From: Dasyornis broadbenti
Lineage: Eukaryota; Chordata; Aves; Passeriformes; Dasyornithidae
Assembly: GCA_013397935.1 (NCBI GenBank)
Contig: VZRN01006818.1
Coordinates: forward strand, 7,507,713 to 7,571,712
Length of the DNA: 64,000 nt
Direction: 5' to 3'
In this document: piece after piece, positions 1 to 13,800 of the stretch
Layout: each line of letters opens with the position of its first letter
How positions within the stretch are numbered: the first letter of the stretch is position 1
Position numbers and translations under genes: made by a program
The notes under the pieces: model-generated
The model's database searches: none
The model's input: the letters and a program-made list of their open reading frames with translations, nothing else
What the model was told of the DNA's origin: nothing

Positions 1-3000
1 TACTCATTCTATCCTTTCTTCATAACCTTGACTCTGTTAACATCAACAGTACTGCTGGAATCACATGTTTCTACTTAAAAGCTAACATAAAGGACTTATC
101 TGCTTTACATTCTATAAATTCTGTCTGACACATTTTTTTCCTATGACCCCAGTTATTCATTTGAAATCACAAACGTTATTGTAACTCAAGCTGAAGAAAC
201 TCACCTTAAATATACAGGTGATATTTTCCCTCTGTGATGCCATTTAACTTTGTTTGAGTCAATCAAATATTGTAAAGGATATTTAAGAAGCTCTTTCTTT
301 CTTTTATAGCTTAGTTCACAATTCCAAGCTCTGCTGGGACTGTTTTCCAGTGCTGTGTTAGAAAATCAATACACCCTGTGTGCGTTGCCCAAACAGAATC
401 ACACTTGGCACTCTCTTGCCCAGCCTCAAGGACTATACCTATATTCACACCATCCCTGAAACCCAGAGCACGCACTCTCCAATTTCATCTGAGTAACAAA
501 TGACTTTGCAGGAGTTCTGAGAGTGAAAGTGGTTGGTGATCCCGACTGAGAGCAATTACGTGTGTGTCATTAAAGCAACATGTAGCTGAGCCATAATAGT
601 CTAAAGATAGCAATACATCATTATGTGTGCTTGTCTGAGTAGCAAGGGAACATAAGATCTTCCTTAAGAGGAAGTTATTGGAAAGTTAAACTAAAAAGCA
701 ACACAGCATAAGATGTTTTCTATGCAATCCTTTCAGGAGGCTCCATTGTGACATTAAATCGCTGATTGACTATGTTTGTGTGCTCAGAGAAAAACAATGA
801 TTAGAAGTTGCTGGTTAATTATGAGGCGGAGAGAAAACAGTAAGATCATTTGGAAGTGAACAGAAAAGCCCACAGACATGCAGTGGGAGATTCTGAAAGC
901 AGAAAGATAAGTTTATCAGCCTCCAGACCTAGAAAAGACAAGCAAGTGCAAAGACTGTTTCTTGTAGCTACAGGGGAAGTTTTGTTGTTTTTTTTTTTTT
1001 TTTCTGAAAACAAATAACTTCAGATAAAATGTTTTGTCCAGTGATAACCAATAACCAATGGCCTGCCTTTCCATCCAGGGCTGAATATATGCCAGATTTA
1101 TTTGAAAGAGTCTTTGCAGAGAACAGATGTGGGAGTATGTGCCGTGAAGCTATGAAAAGGTGAGAGGAGAGAATAGGGGCAAGTGAGGGGTGGTGGTGTA
1201 AGAGATTCGGAAATTTCCTAAAATGGCTTCCCCCTGGTAAATCTTTATTTGTTGCTGCAATAGGACAAGACCTACAGAATGCAAATCTGCTAAGGCAACT
1301 AGATTGAATAGCTCTAGACCATAGCTCTTGGTCCATCCCTAGACCAGGAAACTGCATGGCAAATTGAGGAATGTCTTCTTCACTCATGCAAATAGCGTTC
1401 TTACGATTAACTTCCATGGGTGAAGACATGCACATTAATTAAAGCACCTACTGGGACTTATTTTTTAAATATCTGCCCACAGATCTTTGAACATCTTTGG
1501 TTGCCCATTTCATTCGTGATGTTTAAGCAGCGGTAAAACTTTATTTTCCGTTTTCATCCAAGGTTGGAGTAAGTTTTGACATTACTCAAATTCCTATGGC
1601 TAATTTTAATATTAAGATTAAACATGGAAGTGTTGTTCTACTTGAAAAGCTCCTTTCCATGAAAACCTGATTTATAGCATAATGTTGAAGAAAGAGACCG
1701 GGGTTATCTAAACACTCACTATCCTGTTTACTGTGGTTATCAGCTGAGGACTAGTGTGCATTTATTACAGAACAGTTAGTTCTGGTACAGCTCACTCATC
1801 TGGACCATTTTTCTTCTTTTTTTTCTTTCAGGATGACCACTGCCTGCTTATGCTGGCTTCAGAGGAGCACAGCATACGAAATCAGCTATTTCTACAGCTG
1901 TGAGAGCTAAACTGCCCCTGCAATGCCTTTCTGGCCTGTCCCACACCCGTTACCTTCCATCCCTCCTTCTTCCCTCTCCTGGTGGAGACACAGCATTCTT
2001 CCACCCCTGGGCCTGGCTCCTCTGGCACTCAGCCACCATTCTGCAGCAGGTCTGACTGGATCTGATGTCTGCCAGAGACTGTTCTTCAGCAGCCGGGCCC
2101 CAGAGGTAGGAGCAGTGACTGAGAAAGGCTTCTCCCAAGGAAAATACGACTTGTTCACAGGAACAGAGCACTTGGGGAGAAAAATGTTAATGTGAGATGA
2201 GTGAATGTCTCACCCAAAAGATCAGCAGGCCTAACGCTTCCTTGGATCCCCCTCTCTGGATGGAAATGCCTCTGAAGGACTTCACTTTTCCTAGCTTCAG
2301 AACACAGACCTTCTTTATAACGAGGCAGTGCCTCTGTTTTGTTGTCTGTGAGCTCCTCTTGCCAAGCTCATCCGGGGAAGAAACTAATGGACACTGGAAA
2401 CATTCCTGTGACTGCCCTGCTTTGTGTACCGCATGCTGCACATCAGCACAAGAGGAGTCCCTGCTTCTAAAATTGAACTCTCTTTCTTAACAACCTCATT
2501 TACCAGGACACTGAGCTGGCAAATCAGATGCACACGACTTGCCTGGCTGTGCTGCGTCCAAGCACTGCCTTCCTGCAACACATGCTCTCCCACTGAAGTT
2601 CGCTGCAGGTAATTTTGTCTCTAAGTCCTTGTAGGTGCCTGGCTATCTACTTTTTTTATTGCTTATTGCACTTGGGAATCTGGGAAAACTCTTGAAATTA
2701 TTCGTTTCCTTGCTGCTTTGACAGACCATGCCATCAGAAAGGCACATATAATATTCAAAAAGATAATGAAATATCTCCCCACGTATCTACAGTCGATTTT
2801 AAAACTGTTCAGAAATATCTTGATTTGTGTTTCATTTGATTCATAGTTGGCAACAGATCAATTATTCAATAATTTTCACTCAAAGAGTAATCTGTAAGTA
2901 TTCACAAATGCAGACAAATCTTTTTAAGTAGTGTGTGTGTGTATATATATAATAAACAAAACTAAAACTCCTGCTTAATTTTGTGTGTTTTAAAATTCTG

Positions 3001-6000
3001 CACGTTAAATATGAAGGGCACTATCTAAAGATATAATCTAAGGAATTCTTTTTCTTAAAAGCAGTGACAATGATTTGGTTCAGGAAGTATATGAAATATT
3101 TCAGAATCTAGGCTGTCTTTCTGAAGATATAAGAAATTGGGCGGGACAAATATTTGCTGCATCTTGCATTACTTGTAGGGAGTAGTTGCTTTCATTGTGT
3201 CATTGGAAATGATACAAACATGTATTATTACTTGCTTGTTGGCATACAGGCTAGAAATAAACTAATTATCTATTTAATGTATGCCCTTCCTTTTGGATCT
3301 CAGGTTTCAGACCAGTGAGTTAAAGTTATTATCAGCTTTCAGGCTATGAGTTAAATCTCTGCCCCACAAATGTCACTAGCAGATTTGCTATTACATTAAT
3401 TGGGATTTTACTCCATGAGTATTTTTTTGAGAAGATCTGAAATGCTGTGTTAAAAATTCAAGTGAGAGACAGCTCAGCTTCCAAGTACATAAGACATTCA
3501 TTTCTATCCTCATGTAAAATGATTTGGTCAATACCCAGAGGCAGTTAAATTCAGAGTGGTTACAGCTTTTACTTGCTGCTAAAAATTCAGTAATTCATGT
3601 CTAGAATAGATTTTGTTTTTACTAAGAGAGAAATAGACTCCAGTTATTTAGCTTGTGACACAGATATGTTTTATTTTAGACCATGCATCAGTCTAGAGTA
3701 GATGGCTTAAGCTGCCAAAGTCGAAGGCTGGTTGTCTTAGAAGTCCTTCTAAGTGTACTGGAAAGTTATACATCAAGTTATGCACACGTTGTAGTGCATA
3801 AGGTTTTGTGGATGGCACAACATGCAGATGTTTTTCATCACAAAACTGATGAATACATTAGCCAAAGTCTTTGGTCTTAAAAAGCAATGTGTTACTTCAG
3901 TGACAGCTGACCAGTAGTGCTCTTCTGCTAAAGAAATTCAGTTGTCTCTTGACAGCAAAAAGATTAGTAACTTCTTAATTCACCCATCAATGTGGAGCTC
4001 ACACCAAAAATACTAGAGGCTGTGTGTACTACACGATAATTCACAGTATTACACACATGCTATGTCCCTTACCGTTAGGCTTTCAATCGGAGCAGAAAGA
4101 AAATAATACAAGCTCACTTTTAAAAATGCATTCTTGCTATTTCTGAATGAAGTTTTCATCACAAAAGCAAGCTCAGACCATCAGTGTTCGTGAAGGGCGT
4201 GCCCAGTGCAGCACCCAGGCTGTGCAAAACTGGCTTTAAGCCAACTTTATTTTCCTGGTTGTGGAGCCCTGTTGGGGCTGGTGTGTAGCAGAGTTTAAAG
4301 GCTGGTGCAGATGCCAGCAGTCTCAAAAGGGCTATTTTAGTAGCCAGGATTATTGGGGCATAAAAGAACCACAAAGCCCTTGCTCTCTGACTGCCTGGTG
4401 CCAATAACACACAGCAAGGGAGTGACAGGAGATGCTTATAGCATATGAGGTTTCCACAGTTCTTCGGGAATATCTTTGTGGCAAATTCCTGTGGCATGCT
4501 GGACTCAGGCAGATCTGCCCTGGTTTACCGGTGCTCTGGTGTTATCGATTTGGGGAGATAACTGAAGTGCTGAAGATTACTTTTTAAAGACATGATGCTG
4601 ACAAATTAAATTCAAAGTCTAAGCAGGGCCCTTCCAAGTGGCAACTCTCCAGGGCTGGACAGTTACAGCATTAACTTCTATAAATCTTTTCAGGAGCTTC
4701 TTGGGCTTCAAATACTTCCAACATTTCGTCATTCCCATTAAAAAGGGGAAATTGACAAAACCTTTTTTGGAGGCCAGCATAATTATATTCTCAGAAAATA
4801 ATAATAATTAAAAAAAGAAAAGTTGGGAAACACTGTATGTGTTGGAAAACAGACCATACGATAGAATTAGTTAAGTCTCATAGTAAATACTGGCAAAAAT
4901 GTTAATACAATGGCTTTCTTAGATGTGCTCCTGGAAACTGATGTTGATACAAAAAGGTGCAAAAAGAACTTTTAAGAGGTTTGTTTAGGACTCTTCTTTG
5001 TAGCCAGGGAAGAGTGTAATTTCAGCTATAAAACCTCTGCCAAGCTGTGTACGTCTCACTGTAAAGTGTGCACCTCTTTATTTGCACATCCCAAACAAAA
5101 TGAACTGGACCAAATGTTTTTGTTGCTTTACATCAAGTGCTTTTTCCTCCATCATATTTACTTGCCACTTCTATTCCTGTTAATTAGCATTCTGTGATAT
5201 TTGGGAGAAAAAATGGAAAAACAAGCATCAAAGAAGTCTCTTCAGCAATAAAAGTGATCACATTATTACAGCCAGAAACTCACAAGACAACATGAGCAGT
5301 GTGCTCCTGCAGCTGTCAGTGATTCAGATAAAGCATCACTTGTTTAAAAATGAAAACTCTCCAGTGAACTCACACTGTACAGTAAAGCCTCCAGTGAAGG
5401 TGTGCTTTCTTTTTTTTTAATGCTGTGACTAAAGTCATTGAGATAAAATTTGGTGCCCATCCTCAAATGCTGTACATACAACGAGACAAAACAAAAGAAG
5501 TCAGACAGAACCTGGGACAACGTTATGTGGATTCAGAGGAAGAGGAGACTCAAACTGATGAAGATTCAAAAAGAAAATGAAAGGAAATATCAGTCAGGAA
5601 AATTGAATAAATGTGATGTACTGTGTTTGGACCCTGTTATGTTTCAGACTTTCAGAACACCTTCACTTGGCAAGGCACTACAATGCCTACCATTATTTTT
5701 TAAGCTGATGCATGATGAAGGTGACTTTGGTGCTCGCATATATCTTAAATAAATTAATTCATCTGACACAGAGTCCTCTCTGTTTGCCACATGGGTAAAA
5801 GGAAACAGATTTAGTGCCATTTATATCACAGAAATTGAATACTCATATAAATGTGCTACTGAATTTATACTGAGTTTTCAGAAAGTCACAAAAATAGAAG
5901 ATCTGAAGGACTGCTGGATGCAAGAGACATTTTCTAAACCACGAATTGTTGAAAGTTCCTAATTTCAGTCTGAGGAACCTCTTTTGAATCCTGTATTTCC

Positions 6001-6528
6001 CAAGGAGAAGAATTTAAATGTTAAGTTTTAGTAGTCAGCTCTTGAGCTGGAAACATATTGGGACAAAGGCTCAATTGAAGCATAAGAATTTTTTTTTTTT
6101 TTTAATTTGCAGAAATTATAAAGGCTTGGTGCACAGAAAAGCTAAAGCTGCTGAAAACTGCAAATCTTGCAACAGCACAGGGGGAAATATTCTTCTGGTG
6201 TTGGATTAATATGGAAAATTGAGACATTTATGTATTTATGAATCTATTTAAAAAGGAGGTTTGTAATTCTAGATACTTACATCCAAATTTAATTTAAAAA
6301 TTATTTAAGTTATTTAAGATAACATACTTGAATATGTATAATTAGTCTCTCATTTTTTAGTATGATTTAAATTTGTAAAGTCAGGAATAATAGGATATGG
6401 CAACTGGCATCCCAAAGCTGTAACTGAGTAATGAATTAGTCGTGATTTCGAAAGAAGTCTGTTCCTAAAAATACTGAACACATTTTCATGTACATCTAGG
6501 AAGCTTAACAGGAGAAAAAAAAAGGCAT
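1..6528. other. Intergenic, AT-rich, no gene supported
   Basis: I see no exon with credible splice sites and family resemblance in this stretch. The open frames on both strands are short and their translations show no domain or compositional signature. A poly(T) run lies near 985-1003 and a small GT/AT dinucleotide repeat near 2931-2953. Regulatory elements or non-coding RNAs could be present but cannot be recognised by eye. Confidence 0.6.
2929..2953. repeat. GT/AT dinucleotide microsatellite
   Basis: A run of alternating GT passes directly into alternating AT, about 24 bases in all. It is short and unremarkable, of the kind scattered through vertebrate intergenic DNA. Confidence 0.6.
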
Positions 6529-6771
6529 CAGTGACAGGACCTGAGGGAATGAAGTTGTGTCAGGGGAGAAAGGCTCTTCACCCAGAGGGTGGTTGGGCAC
6601 TGGAACAGACTCCTCAGGGAAGTGGTCAAAGCCTGTCTGAGTTAAGAAGAGTTTGGACAATGCTCTCAGGCACATGGTGTGGCTCTTGGGGATGGTGCTG
6701 TGCAGGGCCAGGATTTGGACTCAACGATCCTTGTGGGTCCCTTCCAACTCAGCTTATTCTGGGATTAGAAG
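6529..6771 (+). mobile_element. CR1 LINE 3'-end fragment
   Basis: This is a 5'-truncated CR1 non-LTR retrotransposon copy in the + orientation. It starts at a GTGACAGGACC motif, runs through the phrase meaning 'ttcacccagagggtggttgg' and ends with the CR1 3' segment containing CCTTGTGGGTCCCTTCCAAC. Compared with the usual CR1 tail it seems to lack about 20 bases just after 'caggggag'. No functional reverse transcriptase is present. An open frame crossing it (6531-7076) is incidental. The family assignment rests on my recognition of the avian CR1 tail; the subfamily is not resolved. Confidence 0.88.
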
Positions 6772-9700
6772 GTATTTTTAAAATGATCAGCATTTACAAA
6801 AATCCCTTGCTTGAGGACTATGTAAGGTTTTGTACATGTTCTAGTACTTCCACAAGCCTCAGTGGCCACAGGAACAGCTTAGAGGTGCTGAGTACTTTTC
6901 TAGCATCAGTACTTCACCATCTGTTTCCTCCTGCAAATATCATTCTCAGCAGGAGCCAAGGAGGGTATGTAGCAAGCAGTGAAAAATGGCAGAACTATAA
7001 AGTAGTTAGAAAAACACAGAAAAACGTCTACTTGCAGGGTGGGCAGTCACCAAGGGAAGCAAGTTTTGGGTTTTAGTGTAAAAAAACCAAAATAATTGTA
7101 TCACACTGAACCTTTCTTGCAGTTTTAATACCAGATGCTAAAATATGAGGTACCCGATAATGTTTTTGGCTTATATACAATTCTTGAAATAAAATTAGAT
7201 TGGACAAAATTGTGATTAAATACAATACAGCGCTGCAGATTCAGGAATCCTTTTCAAGATCAGTAAACTAAAAACGAAATAAGTCATGGCATTTTCACTC
7301 TTCTCCAGTTTCTATGGCTACTGAAAACCAAGCTTAGAAACTGAATGATGAATATGTCTAACTTGGCAAACGAATAAAAGTGTAAATATCACTGTAATTC
7401 TGAACATTATTCTAGCTTCCTGTACTTGAGTTCCCTTTACATGAGCTTGAGATGAGATAGAACATAATTACTTGTTAATTGCTTTCAGAGAACAGGCTGC
7501 GAGAAGAGATGTACAGCACCAGGAGATGTCAACAGGCATGAGAATATTGGTTTATATTCAAACTGAACCTTCCACAGCACAACAATATGTTTATGATCAG
7601 CTGCTGAGGATCAGTTCAGTTATCCAAAGGTAACTTCACATGATCTGAAGGTCCCACATCTCCCTACCTGCTGCTTGACAACAGTGTAGATCTCTCACGG
7701 ATTTTGTGGTATCAGCTCTGATGGGTGGCTTAGATACTCCAGAGCTTCTCAAATAACATCAGGGACCCAAGTCAGGCAACTGAAATGCTCTTTTTGTGAC
7801 TGAAACAGCCTTCAGGCTACCAGAACAACAGCTAAACTAATTCTGGGTTTATGCTCAGGCAGCAGATAGCGAAATAAAGGAATTACACTGGGACGTGCAG
7901 ATTGCATAGTGGATTTAGTAGGCAATGAATAAAAAAATTCATCTGGGAAGGGAAGACGAGAAAAATAGTTTGGGAAATGATGCGCTGAACACACAAAAAA
8001 AAGAGACATGGGTTTTGTGTTCTGATAAGATCAAGACAAGTGCTGTAACCTGCTTGTCTCTTGATGTATCAGATCGTATTGGTACAGCTTACATGCACTG
8101 GAATGCTTACCTGGCACATGATACTGGAAATGATTCAGTATTTAAGTAATGTAGCAGGCAAAGCTCCTTTTTCCTCATGGGCCTTACACCCTGGCTCTCT
8201 GACTATTTTCTTTTATACACAGGCTTTGTTCTTTAGGCTGCTATGCATGCCCCACCGAGACTTCATTAAACATGTGCAGTTTTTAGTTCATAGGAGCACA
8301 TACAATTTCTTGACCCACGAGAAAAGCACCCCAATATATAATTAATTGCTTGTAAAGATTAAGGCAATTTGATCTCATCTGATTCAGTCCTGCTCTTTGC
8401 TGCTGTTATCCCTAAAAGCTGCCACCCACTATTTGCTGCACAGAGGTGTCATCCCTGCTCAGCTCCATGTTTTCCTTCCCACGTTTTGCCTGGAAGGACC
8501 TCACCTCTACTGGCCTTGTCCCTTCATGAGCCCTAGGAGGGCAACTACACCAGCACCACAGCTGCACATGGGGATTTCTTCCAGTTCCATTCAGCTTTCT
8601 CATGGATAGCATGTCTCTCTTTTTAGCAGTTTCCAAGTTTCTCTCTTTTCTCTTAGTAAACAAAGACGTGAGGTAGCCACATTTTCTCACGTATTCTCTC
8701 TCCCTCTCTTAGAGCTGTCTATTCATCATGTTGGAGACAATTTCAAAGGCAAATAGATTGTCACATTGATTTTCATTTGGGATTCAAATTTACCTAAATG
8801 AGAGGGTCTGTCTATATTGAATAACTTTTAAAAACACTTGAAGGAGTTAGTAAAATGCTAACTGTTTTGAGTTCTTTTGAGGGCAGGACGATCTGGAAAA
8901 GACACATTTTAAGCGGTGACAATCTGGATCGGGAAAGACTGCCAGTCAAAAATCATGTGAAAGGAGCGTGGTAAGGAAGCAAGAGAAGTCCTTTCAGAAC
9001 AGCTAAAGAAATATAAATATCCTCAATCCATCCAGCTTGTGCTTCTTACTCAGCTGCAGACTCAGAGAACTTGGGGAGCAGCTGAACTGGTACTAGTGGC
9101 TTCTTCCCTGCCTCGGGGCTAACAGGAAACTGAGATTGCAGTGGCTCTTCTGCAGTCACCACTGCAGTCACCTTTACTAAACAAAAAGAGCATTAGATGA
9201 GGGATTGGTACTTCTCCTTTAAAAAAACCCAAACAAATCGCAGTTCCCTCTCTACTGTCACAGCAACCGGCACCTCCCTAATCAGCCTTTCCGCCAATGA
9301 ATAGTTTTGTTTGGGTATCTTTCACTGACAATACAAAGCTAAAAGTGGAAAGAGAGTTTAACTAGGACACAGCCACCAAATCTGGCAGTGGATATTTTTC
9401 TAAGGATTTTTGTCCATATGAGTTCTGAGCGCAAATGCCAAATGACACTAAGAAGAAAAAGATTAAGCTGATAAAATTGTGCAGCAGGGTTTTTCCTACT
9501 ATTTTGGCTGCCTGTGGTACAAAAATTACATTATATTTTTTGCTTGATTAAAAGGAAAGGAAGTAAAAGTAAGTACTAACCTTCCTTTTTAATTAAACTG
9601 ATTAAAAAGGATCATCTAGCTGTTTTGTCCTTTCATATTTCACTAGCCAAATGGGTTCCCAAACAGAGCTGTACTGCAAGATAGAATGTCTCTAATGAGG

Positions 9701-10615
9701 TAGCAACTTTTTTTTGCAGGTATCTCCTTACTTTATCTGGATGCCTCATTGTTAATAGTCTCTGCCCAAGCAGCTGTGCCTGTGATATTAGAACAACATG
9801 TTCCCTCCAGTACAGTGTGTGGAGTTTTTTCATGCCCAACCAGAGATAAAATGCAAGCTACTCAAAAGGAACTTCCAAATCACCCTGTAAAAGGAAACTG
9901 CAGAGAGACAAGTTGCTGGTAAGAAGAGAGATGAAAGGGTTGTGTTAAGCACTTACTGACCATATTTCTCTTTCACCAGGCCACATTATGCAACATGCCA
10001 GGTGCAGAATACTTGCAGTTTCTAAGAGCTGAACAAGCATTGCAGGTATGTGCAGAGCAAATACCTTTATTTAAATGACATGCTACGAAAACAAAGTCAT
10101 TTTGCATGGAAGTCAGGATGTGGAGGGAACAGGTGGCAGATGCAGATATTTTGGAATGGAGCATGCAAGGGAACAGATTTAATCTGCATTGTTACAGGGG
10201 TCAGTGGATATTTCCCTTCCTTATTTACACATATTTACTGAAAAAGGAGTGAGACCACATGGTAATATATTTTAAATCTTAAGTATTCCTGCAGGGCAGG
10301 GCTGTGAGGAGCTGGAGACTGGCTCTGCTACAGTGCCACCAGAGCAGGAACTGGTTGTTCCAGGGGGCTGGAATGGCATCCTGGCCTGTGGGCAGAACAG
10401 GGGGAGACCTGGGGAGGGGTCAGGGACCCCTAAAATAAAAGAACGGTTTGTAATGGGTGCCAAAATTCTACTTGGCTACATTTAAATGAGGTAATCCCCC
10501 ACAGCAGACCTAGGCTTACTGTGTCCAGTGGTTCAGGATGACATTGACTGGGAGACATTCTCACGAGCTGATTTGGGAATCTTAAACTTACCTAAGTGCT
10601 TATGTTTTCTTTACT

Positions 10616-10822
10616 CTAGTCCTCTGCCACTTGGGTGATTTGTGCCAGGCACCTGGTAGCAGATGTCCTCTGCAGAGGCTTCTCCAGCAAAAAGGCATTA
10701 AACACTTTAGCCTTTTCGGCATCGTCTGTTTCGATCTCTCCTCCCCTCAACGCAGCAGACCAAAGCTTCCTCTTACTATCAGTGCAATTACAGAAGGATT
10801 TCCTGTTGCTCCTTACAGGCAC
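10616..10822 (-). mobile_element. Possible decayed CR1-like LINE ORF2 fragment
   Basis: The - strand reads through without a stop for 68 codons. It contains a segment of the form D-D-A-E-K-A-K-V-F-N-A-F, which resembles the linker before the reverse transcriptase of CR1 ORF2 proteins, where an 'EKAEVLNAFF' pattern is common. The flanking residues do not continue the match well. This may be an old divergent copy or coincidence. No 3' CR1 tail is visible beside it. Confidence 0.35.
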
Positions 10823-13800
10823 GGCCTTTCTGCTGCTCCCTCCCTAACGGTGTTTTTCTCTCTTGCTGGTGCAGCCGTGCTGGGGTTTTTTTGTGTTCTC
10901 CTTCTGGACCAGGGTGGGTAACAGACCCTTCCACAGCAGGGGCTTGCACTCCCATCCTCTGGTCTTCCAATTTATTTGTTTCCCTCTGCCTTTACCTATC
11001 AACCTCTGGGGATGGTGCAATTTGCTTATTTTGAGCATCTATTGCCTCACACTGTTTCTCTTTACAGAAAATAGGGAACTCCACAACTTCAGAAACAGCC
11101 CAGGCTGTCCCCATCATGATCCCCAAAGTTGTTGAACAGTTAATCCTAATGTCTTATTTTCCCAATTAGTTAAAGCTCTTTATTATCGCTCCTGTTCTTT
11201 GAATGAAGAAATGTAAAAGCACTCAGAAATAAAAATAAACTTCACATCTCTTGCTTTTGTATGCTGAAACACTTGCTCACTGATATGTTAGCATATGAAG
11301 AGGTCAGAAAAAATTATTTTATTTTTAAAAAAATGTAAGTTACCCCTGATACAATATACTCACAGTTCAAAGATAAAGAGAAACACAGCTCTCAGGTCTT
11401 GCAGTGTAATTGAGCAATCTGTTGGAAACATGAAAACTGCACACAGCTTTTAGAGAAGTTGTTTGTAGTTTCATTTTGATTCTCTCCAAAACTGCAGAAT
11501 AATTTAATACTGAAGGATCTTATCCATATTGCAATGAAACCAAGAGAGAATTTCTCATACTCATTGGGGGATTTTAGCTACAACTGCAAGTATGCAGAAA
11601 AATAAGATGTTCAATATTTGAAGTTATCTCAATAACCAAAATTGGGAGGAGTATATTTAATTGTTTATACACATAATATTATTATATTTAAGATTCCCAT
11701 GTCTTATTTTATTGGTTTTATAAGGAGCAGAGAGTGTTCTTAAAAAGCCCTATTATTAATGATCATGTGCAGAGATCTTGCAAAACCTAGACGACCTAAA
11801 ATATCCCTCTAAACCACAAATAATGTTCTAGCATTAGCTTTATTTAGCTTCCCTGTCTTTTTGAGTAATCCATACTGCTCTAAAAGCTTAACAATCAAAT
11901 AAAAAATTATGATAATCAACAAAATACCAAACTATTGGTGTAAACAAACCTGTACAAGCATAGTTCAGATCTGGGGAAAGATGAAATACGATCGAGGAAG
12001 TAGTGGACTATTATGTCTCATTTATTTTTCTCTCTTCATAGGCAAGGTAGAAAACCACAGAAGATGTTTAGAAGAGAAGACAAAGAAGTAGTTTTATCTC
12101 CCACTCCTAATTGTCTCGGCTGAAAAAGAATTGAAATGAAAACATGGACTGATATCTCCAAAATGAGCAAAATTTGGGTGAATATTTCTAAGTGTGAAAG
12201 CACACTTTTCATGATCACTAATTGGATGAAAATGAAACTAGACCAGTATTTTTGTGAAAGGAAAATACTTGACATCACAATGCCGAGTGGAAGCAAAAGT
12301 TATTTCTAAAATGCCATTAGCTCTTTGCATCTGTGGATGTGCAGTGGCAGGATGTGCAGTAAATATTTTCAGATTTTTGCTTGTTTATTTTCGGGAGCAC
12401 TTTGCAAATGAAACCTGCACCATTCTCAGCAAAGAAAAGGCAGAGCATGGTCCTGGGATGCTGTACAAAACCCTTCTTCCATCACTGGAAAGAGACACAG
12501 CATCTTTAAAAAGAAAAGTGACAGGTTTGTAAGGGTTTTGTTCAGAAATCACAGAGTGATGAAGCATGTCAGAGAGGTGTGCTCCTTTCAACAGGTCTTG
12601 ATTTAACTCAGAGGGAAGCTGGGGGCTGGGCAGCCCAGCACCTATTCCTGTGGGGCACGACAGTGCCTGTGTTGGCATTCCAGCTCTTGTTCCCGGACAA
12701 AAGGAGCTTTCACTTAAACTGAGAGGTATTGAGTAACGAGCCCCCACACAACACAGCAAAGGGGACACAACTGTCTCAGCAAGGCTCTATTAAAGCATGG
12801 GAAATTTGCCATGGCCCCATGATTTATCATTTTAATTGGAATAAGACAGATTCCATCAACAATTACAGAGCAGAGCAGCAAGAAATTAACGTTTTTCTTT
12901 AGCAGCTGTTATTGTGCAGGATAGACAAAGAGTTAAGGTGGGAACAAAATCCCTTTTTGGTGTAAACAGGTAAATAATCTGCAGAAGAAGATAAAATATA
13001 GAATCAAGATGTTTCAGGTGCAAAATATACTGAAGAAGAAAAATCATGCCTTTTCCACTGCCCTCATAGGGCCATTGCCAGTCTTCCTTAGCTCTTAAAA
13101 ATTTCTCTGCTAGTGCTAGAGCAGATTCTTCCTGCTTCTTGGCATATTTGAACAAGGGTTGTCAAAGAGTCATTCTTTGACCTTCCCAGGTGCTGCTCAT
13201 TTAGATTTTCATTTTATAGGCAGTAAGTCCAATAAGGGTCAATGAGGACCACAAGCATTAAAAAACAGAATGCAGCTTAGTATGCCTTATAGATCTGGAA
13301 TTTTCACTGTATTAAACTAGGCGTTTAAATATTATGCCTCAAAGGTAGTATAAAAGACCATAATAATTAAGTTTAAAGTTATAATTTTAATTAATACACA
13401 CCATAGCCTACCATCTATGTTTTCCAATGTCTCATAGCTTTGTGAAAATGACACATTATTAAGCAGAGGAGCACAAGACTCGGAACAGGTTAATTTAGTG
13501 TAAACAGGTTTCTGCTGCCAGAAAGACTATTTAGGATCTATCGTTTCCTAAACTGGAGACCGCTATTCCATCCTCTGAGTGCATACTGATTTCAGAGCAG
13601 GCAGTGTAAGATTTGGGACCTGGTCATCACTGTGCAATATGAACCCATGTCTGGAAGACAGGTGTCCACTTTAGGGCACAGGGAGATGCATGTTTCTCTA
13701 AAGGTAATCTAAAAAGTACCTAGCAGATATTCATCTAGAAATGCCTGCAATGGTCAAAAGTCAAATTAAACAAAAATTTATACTGTGCCACTGCAATCCA

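Noticed and set aside
1923..2195. 90-codon frame with a Pro/Leu-rich N-terminus
   Set aside because: Overlapping frames of similar length exist on the opposite strand, and there is no splice or domain support.
6531..7076. 181-codon frame on the + strand
   Set aside because: Its first part is the CR1 3' tail read as protein; the rest has no protein-like features.
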